Origin: Candidatus Terraquivivens ruidianensis
GTDB lineage: Archaea; Thermoproteota; Nitrososphaeria_A; Caldarchaeales; Wolframiiraptoraceae
Length of the DNA: 64,000 nt
Assembly (NCBI GenBank): GCA_023267975.1
Contig: JALNLA010000004.1
Span: forward strand, 62,001-126,000
Reading direction: 5' to 3'
In this document: piece by piece, positions 44,978 through 53,073 of the stretch
Position numbering within the stretch: position 1 is the first letter of the stretch
Layout of the letters: each line of letters begins with the position of its first letter
Position numbers and translations under genes: made by a program
The notes under the pieces: model-generated
Database searches by the model: none
The model's input: only the letters and a program-made list of their open reading frames with translations
What the model was told of the DNA's origin: nothing

Positions 44978-45406
44978 CTATTTAATAATCTTCGGTATCT
45001 CCTCCTGTAGCCACGGGACCATCTCTTCAACTTTTGAGAACAAACCTTTTAGTTCGTCCTCAAGTTTTGAAGGCTTTATAATGGCCAACCACCCTTTTCC
45101 GTATGGGTCTTCATTCAGAAGCTTAGGCTGAGACTTCAGAGCTTCGTTGACTTCGACTATCGTTCCGGACACGGGAGACTTCAGGGGTCCAACCCATTTT
45201 CCAGTTTCCATGGTCCCTATGGGCTTCCCTGCATCCACGGCCTTACCCTTTGGCATGAGCCTTACGTACACTATCGGACCAGCCGCTTGTTGCGCTAAGT
45301 CTGTAACACCAACCCTTACGACGTCGCCCTCGATTTTTAACCATAGATGGTCCTTGGAATAGTACAAACCTTCTGGAAACTCGTACTTGTCGAATAGTTT
45401 CACCAT
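44978..45406 (-). CDS. lbpA: Lipoate-binding GcvH-like protein (LbpA type), lysine present
   Basis: From ATG 45406 (after GGGTGTGG; a GTG at 45439 is the upstream alternative) the protein has 142 residues. H-protein motifs: YYSKDHLWLKIEGDVVRVGV, PKGKAVDAGKPIGTMETGK with lipoyl Lys70, LKSPVSGTIVEVNEAL and NEDPYGKGWLAIIKPS. A C-terminal helix EELVPW-like extension (about 120-142) is extra. No gcvT or gcvP is nearby, while a dedicated lipoate assembly cluster lies 3 kb downstream. That points to an LbpA-type carrier of Hdr-like systems rather than glycine cleavage, by context. Confidence 0.8.
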   Translation of the reverse strand: MVKLFDKYEFPEGLYYSKDHLWLKIEGDVVRVGVTDLAQQAAGPIVYVRLMPKGKAVDAGKPIGTMETGKWVGPLKSPVSGTIVEVNEALKSQPKLLNEDPYGKGWLAIIKPSKLEDELKGLFSKVEEMVPWLQEEIPKIIK

Positions 45407-45439
45407 AACTACCACACCCTTTTTATCAAACCTAATCAC

Positions 45440-45475
45440 AAATAAGCATTGCTTATTTTTAAAAATTCTTTAAAA
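45440..45475 (-). promoter_or_regulatory. lbpA promoter with perfect 19-base palindrome
   Basis: AAATAAGCA (45440-45448), a central T, and TGCTTATTT (45450-45458) form a perfect 9+1+9 palindrome. It lies directly upstream of lbpA, next to A/T-rich TATA-like sequence (TTTTTAAAAAT, about 45456-45466, on the reverse strand). Binding here would block transcription start, so a repressor operator is likely. Confidence 0.55.
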
Positions 45476-45490
45476 TAATTAATTTGCGCT

Positions 45491-45946
45491 TTAGGAATGA
45501 TTTAGGCTTACGACCTCGTACTCTGCCGTTAAAGCTATGGATGGTTTTATGGACCTGGTTAGATGGCAGTATTCCATAGCTAACTCTGCGCACCTCGTAG
45601 CCTTCTCAACTTCCTGGCTTTCTGCTAAAACCTTTAACTTGATTTTTATATCTGTGATCTTGTATCCTCCGCTATCCAGCATAACCTCTCCGTCGATATT
45701 AACTTCTATACCATCTATCTTTGCGCCCAGTCGTCGCTGAAAGTAAACGAACGTAGTTATCATGCATCCCCCTAAGGCAGAAAGGAATACCTCATCCGGG
45801 CATGGATACCTTCCCAAGCCACCGAAGTCCTTAGGCATGTCCAGGCGAATGCTACCCCCTTTGGTAAAGGCCTCAGCACCTGTAGAATGGTCCCAGTTCA
45901 ACCTTACGTTAAAAATTAAGGAGCTTGGCTTAGCTTTGTTACTCAT
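45491..45946 (-). CDS. OsmC/Ohr-family thiol peroxidase-like protein
   Basis: A 151-residue OsmC-fold protein with both redox cysteines in their usual places: PDEVFLSALGGCMITTFVYF (first Cys) and AMEYCHLTRSI (second Cys). OsmC/Ohr proteins reduce organic hydroperoxides, and in bacteria Ohr is recycled by lipoylated proteins. Placement next to the lipoyl carrier LbpA (same strand, upstream) is therefore suggestive of a direct partnership, by inference. Confidence 0.85.
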   Translation of the reverse strand: MSNKAKPSSLIFNVRLNWDHSTGAEAFTKGGSIRLDMPKDFGGLGRYPCPDEVFLSALGGCMITTFVYFQRRLGAKIDGIEVNIDGEVMLDSGGYKITDIKIKLKVLAESQEVEKATRCAELAMEYCHLTRSIKPSIALTAEYEVVSLNHS

Positions 45947-45984
45947 ACCGTTCTGACGTTGCTATATTTATTTAAACATAATGT

Positions 45985-47085
45985 TTAGATTTTCTCCTCA
46001 AAACTACCGGTATCTACGCTCACGTATTCACCAGATTCCTCAACTGACCTATTAATTGCAACCTCCGCTATGTATCTGTAGTTTAGGACGATATTTCTTA
46101 AAGACCTGACTATGCCTGAGAGAGACGGGCAAATGTTGACGTCGTACTTTTTTGGGGCTACCATCTCCGCTGCCTCAAGAACTTTCACAAGCTTGTTCGC
46201 AGATTCGATGGCGTTATTGCCGCCTACCAAGTCTCTTGTGATAAGGGAATCGATTGCCGTGTTTGATATCTTTCTAATCTCCTCACGTATGTTGGTAAAC
46301 CAACGAGTAGTCTCTGCATCAAGCTTATAACCAAGCTTCAGTAAGTTTTCGACGTATCTATATATGCACTCGCTATCTGTAACTATACTCTTCAACATTC
46401 TAGCAACCGCCCTATTCCCTAAAAGCCAAAGGTGAGACCTTATACCAAGCTCCTTTGCTAAAGCTCTGTCATTGACTGATAGAAGTAGCTGCCTTGTTAC
46501 GAGCCAATAAACTTTGTCACATTCTATCCCAAGCGCTTTGATATCTTCAAGTTGCTTTGGATCCTCTTCACCTAAAAGGACGTCTATTGCCATCTCATAC
46601 ATACTGGAAGATATTAAGTGGAGTCTGCGGATAGAGCTATCGATTGTCGGTCTAGAAGGGTCAGCAAGGCTCTGAAGTATGATTATGTTATCGGTCTGCT
46701 CTGTTACGTGAAGCCCTATGAGCATCTCAGTCAAAGCCCTTATCCCTTCGATGTCGTTAGGCCCAAAACCATTTCTCGTCTGTATCCAAATGATTTTGTG
46801 GCCGACCATATATGCTCCGATTATGATTCTCCATAGCATATTTTGTGAAGTGCAAACATCTGCGTTAATGACACAGACAGCGGGCGGGACCTCAAATTCG
46901 CTATCAGCTTTCCTTATTTTGATGTAGTTTTCTTCGGCATCATCCATGAGGACATAGTCACCCTCTTTTAGCTTGATTGAGGATGTCCATTCTTTAGGTA
47001 GCGTCACGGCTAGGGCAGACCTGCCCAGCTTTATGACCTTACGGAGGTGCGGGCGCATATCAAGCATCGTATTCCGTCTTCTCAA
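45985..47085 (-). CDS. AbrB/SpoVT-PhoU domain regulator, copy 2
   Basis: A 366-residue paralogue of the regulator at 40702 with the same layout. The AbrB-like domain has KLGRSALAVTLPKEWTSSIK and KEGDYVLM, and the helical PhoU region follows. Shared blocks include RPxIDSSIRRxHxxxxxM, ECDxxYWLxxRQL, LWLLGNR and YRxIAEVAINRSxEESG, so the pair arose by duplication. It lies upstream of osmC on the reverse strand and diverges from hypE. The two copies flank the GcvH-GlcD-HdrD module. Confidence 0.8.
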   Translation of the reverse strand: MRRRNTMLDMRPHLRKVIKLGRSALAVTLPKEWTSSIKLKEGDYVLMDDAEENYIKIRKADSEFEVPPAVCVINADVCTSQNMLWRIIIGAYMVGHKIIWIQTRNGFGPNDIEGIRALTEMLIGLHVTEQTDNIIILQSLADPSRPTIDSSIRRLHLISSSMYEMAIDVLLGEEDPKQLEDIKALGIECDKVYWLVTRQLLLSVNDRALAKELGIRSHLWLLGNRAVARMLKSIVTDSECIYRYVENLLKLGYKLDAETTRWFTNIREEIRKISNTAIDSLITRDLVGGNNAIESANKLVKVLEAAEMVAPKKYDVNICPSLSGIVRSLRNIVLNYRYIAEVAINRSVEESGEYVSVDTGSFEEKI

Positions 47086-47183
47086 TATATACTTTTACCA
47101 ATAGCGTATAGACCTGTATATATAAACTATGCTACGGAATAAAATAGTAGCGTTAGGGATGTCGATATAGGGGTTGATGTCCT

Positions 47184-48230
47184 TTGGATAGGATAACGAT
47201 GGCTCACGGCGCGGGGGGCGTCATAATGCAGTCTCTGATTAAGAATTTTATACTTAAGAACCTTGCATGGGGAAATGCTGAAGTCCCTCTGGAGGCGCTG
47301 GACGATGCGGCCGTCGTGGATGGTATTGTGATAAAATCAGATTCTTATACGGTTAAGCCGTTATTCTTTCCAGGTGGTGACATAGGGAGGCTAGCAGTCT
47401 CAGGAACTGTAAACGACATATCCGTGCTGGGAGCTGAGCCAGTTGCGCTCGCGATGGGCTTTATTTTAGAAGAGGGATTCCCACTATCGGATTTTGAAAG
47501 GATAGTCATGAGCATAAGACAGACGTGCACGGAAGCCGATGTGTTCGTGGCAACTGGTGACACAAAAGTTGTGGAGAGGTGTGCTTTAGATAAGTTCATC
47601 ATAAACTCATCTGGTATTGGAAGGAGGCAGGCGGTGTTAGATTACAACTTGAGTGTCGTTAGGCGTTACAGAAATTTCGAGGCGAGGTGGCTTCTTGACT
47701 CTAACGTCAGAACAGGTGACAAGATAATAGTTTCTGGGACTATCGGCGACCATGGTATAGCGATACTTTCCTCAAGGGAAGGATATGGCTTTGATACCGT
47801 CATAAAGTCTGACGTTGCGCCTCTTAACAAAATGATAAGGAAGGCCTTGGAGATTGGTGGAATCGTCGCTATGAAGGACCCAACTAGGGGTGGTCTATCA
47901 AACGCCCTTAACGAGTGGGCCCAAAAGTCAAAAGTCGGAATTTACATAAAAGAAGAAAAAATACCGATAAAAGAGGGTGTCAGGGCTGCCTGCGAGATGC
48001 TGGGCATAGACCCACTCGATGTGGGTAACGAAGGAAAGGCGATTATCGCTGTGGTACCCCAGATGGCAGATGCGGTATTGGAGGCCATACGTGAGACACC
48101 AGAAGGTAGGGACGCGGAGATAATAGGCGAGGCGACCGATAGGTACGAACATGTCATACTCGAGACGATAGTAGGGGGTAAAAGGCTTCTACCCCCGCCA
48201 ATTGGTGATCCAGTCCCGAGGATTTGTTGA
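47184..48230 (+). CDS. hypE: Hydrogenase maturation protein HypE
   Basis: HypE dehydrates the thiocarboxamide on its C-terminal Cys to thiocyanate, the source of the NiFe cyanide ligands. The 348-residue PurM-like protein has ITMAHGAGGVIMQSLI at the N-terminus, GDIGRLAVSGTVNDISVLGA, FVATGDTKVVE, and the required C-terminal PRIC with the terminal Cys. A TTG start at 47184 matches the family N-terminus; ATG 47199 would shorten it by five residues. It is separated from hypF and hypBACD by other genes. Confidence 0.95.
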   Translation: MDRITMAHGAGGVIMQSLIKNFILKNLAWGNAEVPLEALDDAAVVDGIVIKSDSYTVKPLFFPGGDIGRLAVSGTVNDISVLGAEPVALAMGFILEEGFPLSDFERIVMSIRQTCTEADVFVATGDTKVVERCALDKFIINSSGIGRRQAVLDYNLSVVRRYRNFEARWLLDSNVRTGDKIIVSGTIGDHGIAILSSREGYGFDTVIKSDVAPLNKMIRKALEIGGIVAMKDPTRGGLSNALNEWAQKSKVGIYIKEEKIPIKEGVRAACEMLGIDPLDVGNEGKAIIAVVPQMADAVLEAIRETPEGRDAEIIGEATDRYEHVILETIVGGKRLLPPPIGDPVPRIC

Positions 48231-48231
48231 G

Positions 48232-49308
48232 CTACATACCAAATACGTTAACGCGCAATAGTTCTTTCTTAACAAAAGTTTCTCTCTTCTCGTCATCAAA
48301 GTCACTTACGAACGCATGCATCCTAAGCAAAAACTCCTTCAATCCCTCTATCTTTGATTCATAAATCGATACTAACTTTATACTCTCTTCCTGCGATGTC
48401 TTAATAGATTCCGCAGCGGCCACTCCGCTCTCGATCGCGAACCTTATACCCTCACCTGAGAAAGGGTTGCATAACCCCCCGGCATCACCAACAAGCACTA
48501 CATTCTCGAGTCCTGCGGACGGTATGGTAAACGGTATGGGCGCAATCTCTCTTATCTCCATCCTTATAGGCTTAAACGAAAACTCATTTTTTAACAAACC
48601 TAAAAGCCTATCCGTACAAGACTGTATATTGGCCGTTCCACTTTTAAAGCCAAAGCCTACGAAAAATTTTCCGTCCTTGGGTATTACGTAACCATAAGTT
48701 GGTACGATTTTACCGTTAAGAATTACATAAAAATTATTTTCAAACTTGCCTTCTGCATCCCAAACTTCTTGCACGACGGTGAGTACTCTAGACCTATAAT
48801 TTGGAAATAAGCAAGAACGAACTTTTGAAATTGCGCCATCGGCGCCGACCACGTAAGTAGCTTCAAAGATCTCTAGGCTGCCATTCACTCTTACCTTTAA
48901 CATGTTGTTCTTTCCTAGCTTCAGTTCAGTAAATTCCGCGCCGTACAAAAGACGGACATTACGTGCCTTGGCCTCTTCCCTCAACCACTCATCAAAAGCA
49001 ACCCTACGTAAATTGAGTAGTGTATAATTTCTCATTACACCGCCGTTGTGCTTCCCGCTGGGTGGTACATAGAAAAGTCCCAATCTTTCTGGCACAGAGA
49101 GTACAAACTGGGGAGTGCTCAACCCTAACTCAAGCTCTAACAATTCTTTCGTTATGGTTGGTGTAACACCACCGCAAGCCTTCCTCCTGTAACTTGTTGA
49201 TTTTTCCAGCAACGCCGTCCTAAAGCCCATCTCAGCACATTTGATTGCACATACAGCGCCTGCAGGACCGCCGCCGACTACTACCACGTCAAACCTATGC
49301 ACTTTCAT
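48232..49308 (-). CDS. Geranylgeranyl-reductase-like flavoprotein, LipT candidate
   Basis: The 358-residue protein has the FAD dinucleotide motif [20 protein letters not shown] at the N-terminus, [12 protein letters not shown], and the second FAD motif [20 protein letters not shown] (near 268) of the geranylgeranyl reductase family. Such enzymes normally saturate archaeal lipid chains. Here it overlaps the lipoate ligase gene by 14 bases in a cluster with two LipS-type radical SAM genes, the arrangement described for LipT in the bipartite lipoate assembly pathway. LipT is the preferred reading; lipid reduction remains possible. Confidence 0.65.
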   Translation of the reverse strand: MKVHRFDVVVVGGGPAGAVCAIKCAEMGFRTALLEKSTSYRRKACGGVTPTITKELLELELGLSTPQFVLSVPERLGLFYVPPSGKHNGGVMRNYTLLNLRRVAFDEWLREEAKARNVRLLYGAEFTELKLGKNNMLKVRVNGSLEIFEATYVVGADGAISKVRSCLFPNYRSRVLTVVQEVWDAEGKFENNFYVILNGKIVPTYGYVIPKDGKFFVGFGFKSGTANIQSCTDRLLGLLKNEFSFKPIRMEIREIAPIPFTIPSAGLENVVLVGDAGGLCNPFSGEGIRFAIESGVAAAESIKTSQEESIKLVSIYESKIEGLKEFLLRMHAFVSDFDDEKRETFVKKELLRVNVFGM

Positions 49309-50875
49309 CGCCCATTTTCGAGGCTGCTACCAAAACTTTCTTGAGAAGCCCTAGGTTCAGCCTAGTCTGGGCCTCAAAGCCACCCCTATAAGCCTCTTCT
49401 GCCTTGCCCAAGTCATAGCAAGTTTTGTCCTCGATATCTACTATTATCCCTGGCATGCCCGCATCTCTCATCTCGTCGCGATGCTTTACGTAAAATGCCT
49501 CGCAACAGCACCCAACAAAACCTCTTGCACCTTTGGCTTTCATCATCTTCAAAACCTCTATCAAATGCTCAAAGCTATGAATCGTTATGGGTTTTAGGCC
49601 AAATTCCTCTGCTAGGCTGTATGCCTCACCAACCGTGCACTCGCCGCACTTTACACACCCATCCCTTCTTCTATATGCGCATGACACCATCTTAGAACAG
49701 TAGGGCAGTAGCATATAGTCGAAACCGTTCTTTAATGTTGACTTGATGTCATTTGTTATTGGATATATGTTGTTGACTTCGCTACCATTTATGCCGTAAG
49801 ATTCAAGCTCAGTTTTTTCTAGGGCCTCGAGTATAAGTCCTACTATATCGTCTTCGGTTATGCTGAGCGACTTGACCTGTTTTTCTTCAAATATCCTATG
49901 AACCACCTCTCTTATCTTATCAACATCCGCTGGGATGAACTTAAGGGCAGACTCTAAATCCATGATTACCCTTTGGGGGAAGATGAAGAAGTCTCCCGTT
50001 ATTAGCGCGCTTTTTATGACATTTGTATCCTTGTCTATACTCAGCGACACGCGGATGATACCACCTGGTTTCTTATCAACTGCATGAACCACCGCGGACC
50101 CGTTCGGCGAGTACCTATCCATGAATATCCATGCTTCAGACTTGAACCAAGGTAGCCTTTTCTCAAAAAGTTCTAACTCATGATTAGTGAGGTCACCAAA
50201 CTTGAGTTCTATGTTGAGGGATTCCTCAAAGCCTCTAATTAAGACACGCCTGATTTCCTCATAATCTGGAACATAACCTAACTCCCACTTGAGGCAAGTG
50301 ACCCTTTTCCTCGCCGATTCTAACTCCTTATCCTTGAGCTTTATTATCGGAATCTTTAATGCTTTTATCATCGTCTCGACGTCAAAGTCTACGAGGAGCG
50401 TACCTTGGAAGAGAAAAGCATCCCCCCTCTCAACACCACCCGTGCCCGATATCTTCCTACCACCTATCTCTATGTCGTTCCTAGGTCGGAAGCAAGCGTC
50501 TAAACCAAACTCTTTTAGGGCGTTTACGACACATTCGCACATTATCCTGAAAACCCATCCTAAAGAGTAATCTTCACATAGTGAGTGCTTTGACGCTATC
50601 ACCTCCCATCCAACGGCGGAGCTATCAAAGTATATGGCACCGCCTCCTGTTATCCTCCTGTTAGCATCTATCCCGTTCTCCTTCACGTATTCTAAGCGAA
50701 CCTCTTGCTCAACGTCTTGGTGATATCCGACGAGAACCGCTGGTGGGCTGAACCTCAGAAACCTTACGGTATCCGGCACCAAGCTCCTAGCTTTACACTC
50801 TAATATCACATCGTCAAGCGCTATGTTCTCGGACGCAGGCCTAAGGCCCGTATCAACAAACCTCCACTGACGCAT
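49295..50875 (-). CDS. Lipoate-protein ligase fused to a DUF116 domain
   Basis: The 526-residue protein has two parts. Residues 1 to about 360 are a biotin/lipoate ligase with LplA motifs [56 protein letters not shown] and a C-terminal accessory domain ([12 protein letters not shown]). Residues about 385-526 match DUF116: [27 protein letters not shown], and [14 protein letters not shown] with clustered cysteines that probably bind an iron-sulfur cluster. The fusion is unusual and suggests a redox or sulfur-related helper for the ligase. It starts 4 bases after the LipS-type gene. Confidence 0.82.
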   Translation of the reverse strand: MRQWRFVDTGLRPASENIALDDVILECKARSLVPDTVRFLRFSPPAVLVGYHQDVEQEVRLEYVKENGIDANRRITGGGAIYFDSSAVGWEVIASKHSLCEDYSLGWVFRIMCECVVNALKEFGLDACFRPRNDIEIGGRKISGTGGVERGDAFLFQGTLLVDFDVETMIKALKIPIIKLKDKELESARKRVTCLKWELGYVPDYEEIRRVLIRGFEESLNIELKFGDLTNHELELFEKRLPWFKSEAWIFMDRYSPNGSAVVHAVDKKPGGIIRVSLSIDKDTNVIKSALITGDFFIFPQRVIMDLESALKFIPADVDKIREVVHRIFEEKQVKSLSITEDDIVGLILEALEKTELESYGINGSEVNNIYPITNDIKSTLKNGFDYMLLPYCSKMVSCAYRRRDGCVKCGECTVGEAYSLAEEFGLKPITIHSFEHLIEVLKMMKAKGARGFVGCCCEAFYVKHRDEMRDAGMPGIIVDIEDKTCYDLGKAEEAYRGGFEAQTRLNLGLLKKVLVAASKMGDESA

Positions 50876-50879
50876 CGCA

Positions 50880-51887
50880 TTACACCTTTGGAGCCATGTC
50901 CCGCCAGATTAGCGAGCAACAGTCATCGTGAACGACCACGTTCAGACCCAGCCTTCTCGCAAACCTGTAAGCTTCTTCGCTGGGATACGCTATACCGTTG
51001 ACGCCTACCCTTAACGCCAAAACATCCATCGCAGACCTTAACGCACCCCTCGGTCTAGCACAGCCTAACATTATAGGAGTATTTGGCATTAGAAATCTAG
51101 CGAAGAGAACTACCCGCATGACGTCTATTGGGCTAGGGGGGCTAACGTTTTCCATGGGCGTGTCGGCGATGGGCATCAGGGCGACGACCACGAGGGCTTT
51201 TGTCTTATGTTTAGAAATGATCTCAACAGCCTTCCTTTCACCCAAAATCTGGCCATAGTGAATACCAACAACTATGTGTGGCACTATAGGCACACGATAC
51301 TTCTCCAGATTGTCCAGAGATCTTTCATAATCTGCCACAGTCTTATTTAACTTCAGAACGTCCCTTATGGTTTCATCAGAACCGAGGACGTCTATCATGG
51401 CAGCATCAACACCAGCATAGGCCAAACCCTCGGCTAGTTCCTCGTTAACTAGTCCTGTATGGACTACCACGTGGAGCCCCAGCTCATCTTTTATCCTCTT
51501 TATCACTGGTATGAACCTCTTTATCGGAACGCTACCATCCTCAAGGCTCCCGCCCGTCACAAGGCAACCAGTCCCACCAGCCTCCTTCACCCTAAGGCAT
51601 GTATCAAATAGGGTTTCAGGCGTTGTTGCGCACAGCATATTCCTCAGGAGTAGACCTTTGCAGTGCTCGCACTGTAACTTGCAAACTGCACCAGTTACCG
51701 ATATTCCGGGGAAGCGAAAAACATTGGTAGGTGTGTAAAATGATGTTTCGATGTGTATCATTCCCGGAAAGTAGAAATGAACCTCCTCTGGAAAGTTCGC
51801 ACGCGTTATTTCCCATGCTTTTTCTATTAACGGCCTTAGCTCGTCAAATTTTAGGCTGAAGCACGTGTCCAAAGACACACAGTCCAT
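50880..51887 (-). CDS. LipS-type radical SAM protein, bipartite lipoyl synthase component (1)
   Basis: The 335-residue radical SAM protein has its cluster motif at C69-C73-C76 (VCKLQCEHCKGLL), a glycine-rich SAM site GCLVTGGSLEDG, and additional cysteines at the N-terminus (MDCVSLDTC) and C-terminus (VHDDCCSLIW) that could hold a second cluster. Two such proteins together form the bipartite lipoyl synthase LipS1/LipS2 known from Thermococcus and from sulfur-oxidizer lipoate clusters. Which of the two this is I cannot decide. The neighbour at 51917 is the other. Confidence 0.7.
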   Translation of the reverse strand: MDCVSLDTCFSLKFDELRPLIEKAWEITRANFPEEVHFYFPGMIHIETSFYTPTNVFRFPGISVTGAVCKLQCEHCKGLLLRNMLCATTPETLFDTCLRVKEAGGTGCLVTGGSLEDGSVPIKRFIPVIKRIKDELGLHVVVHTGLVNEELAEGLAYAGVDAAMIDVLGSDETIRDVLKLNKTVADYERSLDNLEKYRVPIVPHIVVGIHYGQILGERKAVEIISKHKTKALVVVALMPIADTPMENVSPPSPIDVMRVVLFARFLMPNTPIMLGCARPRGALRSAMDVLALRVGVNGIAYPSEEAYRFARRLGLNVVVHDDCCSLIWRDMAPKV

Positions 51888-51916
51888 CTAACCACCGATA
51901 ACAGCGTTCATTTAGT

Positions 51917-53032
51917 CTAGACATATTCAATACAACTCGATAGACCCTCCAGTCCCTCTACCCATACCTTGACTGGAACCATAGAATAGTCCTGCAGCTG
52001 CTTTCTTATCAATCTGACATCCTCCTTCGTTGGCATGAACGGGTAGTTGCGCATCTCACCGATTAGAGCGTGGTATGGCGTGTAATCCGAGAAAGGTCTA
52101 TTACACGCATTATCCCTTTTCTTGCTGGCACATCCTGATGTCATGAACGGAAGCCCACTTTCTATCACTTCGTCGAGTGTGTCTTTTTCTAAGCCGAAAT
52201 CTATCAATCTCCCAGAGCTATCAAAACGCATATTATCAGCGACAGTTAGACCCTTGTTAATCAGATAGCGAGCGAGTTGTATGCGCCTATATTGTCCAAT
52301 TGGGGGCTGAGCATGTCCATCCATAACTGAGCCTTCTTCTGGGAAGAATGAGAATAGGTGCGTTAATGCGCCAATATCATAAGCCGTTTGTATACTCTTG
52401 ACCATCTCCTCCTCGGTCTCACCTAGGCCGACTATCAGGTGAACGCCAACATTATACCTACCGAATACTTCTACAGCCTCTTCGACCGTCTTCCAGTATT
52501 TCTCCCAGCGATGCGGACCACTAATCCCTTTACCCCTGAGCTTATCAAAAAGCTCTGGTGTAGCGGCATCTATCGCTATGCCGACCTTGTCGGCTCCTGC
52601 TCTCTTCAACTCCTCGAGCCAGCTACGGTCTATTATCGTCGGCGTTATTAGACCGGATATAGAGTCTGTCTTTTCGCGTAACCTCCTAACGACGGTTAAG
52701 CAATCCTCCGGTGCCCTGCGATTCGTCACCATCGAGACGCAAACCCTTTCGACTTGCGGGCATGAGTCCATCTTTTTAAGGACGTTGTCTAAGCTAACCG
52801 TCGGCCAATCGACGCGTATGAAGCTATAGTCCATCCAGACTTTCTCCAGCTTTCTGCTCCTGGAAAGTCCGCAGTAAGCACACCTTCCTACACAGCCATT
52901 CTTGTACGTTAAGAGGAGGTTGACGCAGTAAAGGGTTGCGCCCCTGAAGAATGTACCATTTACCAACCCCAACGTCATGGCCGCGGCAAGGCTTATTCTT
53001 ACATATTCTGGCGACTCTTGTTGTATATTCAC
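51917..53032 (-). CDS. LipS-type radical SAM protein, bipartite lipoyl synthase component (2)
   Basis: The 371-residue radical SAM protein has its cluster motif at C47-C51-C54 (GCVGRCAYCGLSR), a biotin-synthase-like GVHLIVGLGETEEEM stretch, and a later SGCASKKRDNACNRPF pair that may ligate an auxiliary cluster. A TATA-like GTTATATACAAA lies about 25-30 bases before the GTG at 53032, so the four lipoate genes probably have their own promoter after hypD. Role with the downstream partner: insertion of sulfur into octanoyl groups, by family and context. Confidence 0.7.
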   Translation of the reverse strand: MNIQQESPEYVRISLAAAMTLGLVNGTFFRGATLYCVNLLLTYKNGCVGRCAYCGLSRSRKLEKVWMDYSFIRVDWPTVSLDNVLKKMDSCPQVERVCVSMVTNRRAPEDCLTVVRRLREKTDSISGLITPTIIDRSWLEELKRAGADKVGIAIDAATPELFDKLRGKGISGPHRWEKYWKTVEEAVEVFGRYNVGVHLIVGLGETEEEMVKSIQTAYDIGALTHLFSFFPEEGSVMDGHAQPPIGQYRRIQLARYLINKGLTVADNMRFDSSGRLIDFGLEKDTLDEVIESGLPFMTSGCASKKRDNACNRPFSDYTPYHALIGEMRNYPFMPTKEDVRLIRKQLQDYSMVPVKVWVEGLEGLSSCIEYV

Positions 53033-53073
53033 GAGTTATAACTTCAGGAACTTTTGTATATAACTTTTCGTTT

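Noticed and set aside
44978-45406. A glycine cleavage system from the GcvH-like genes
   Set aside because: No gcvT or gcvP nearby, two of the three copies lack the lipoyl lysine, and neighbours are HdrD-like and lipoate assembly genes.
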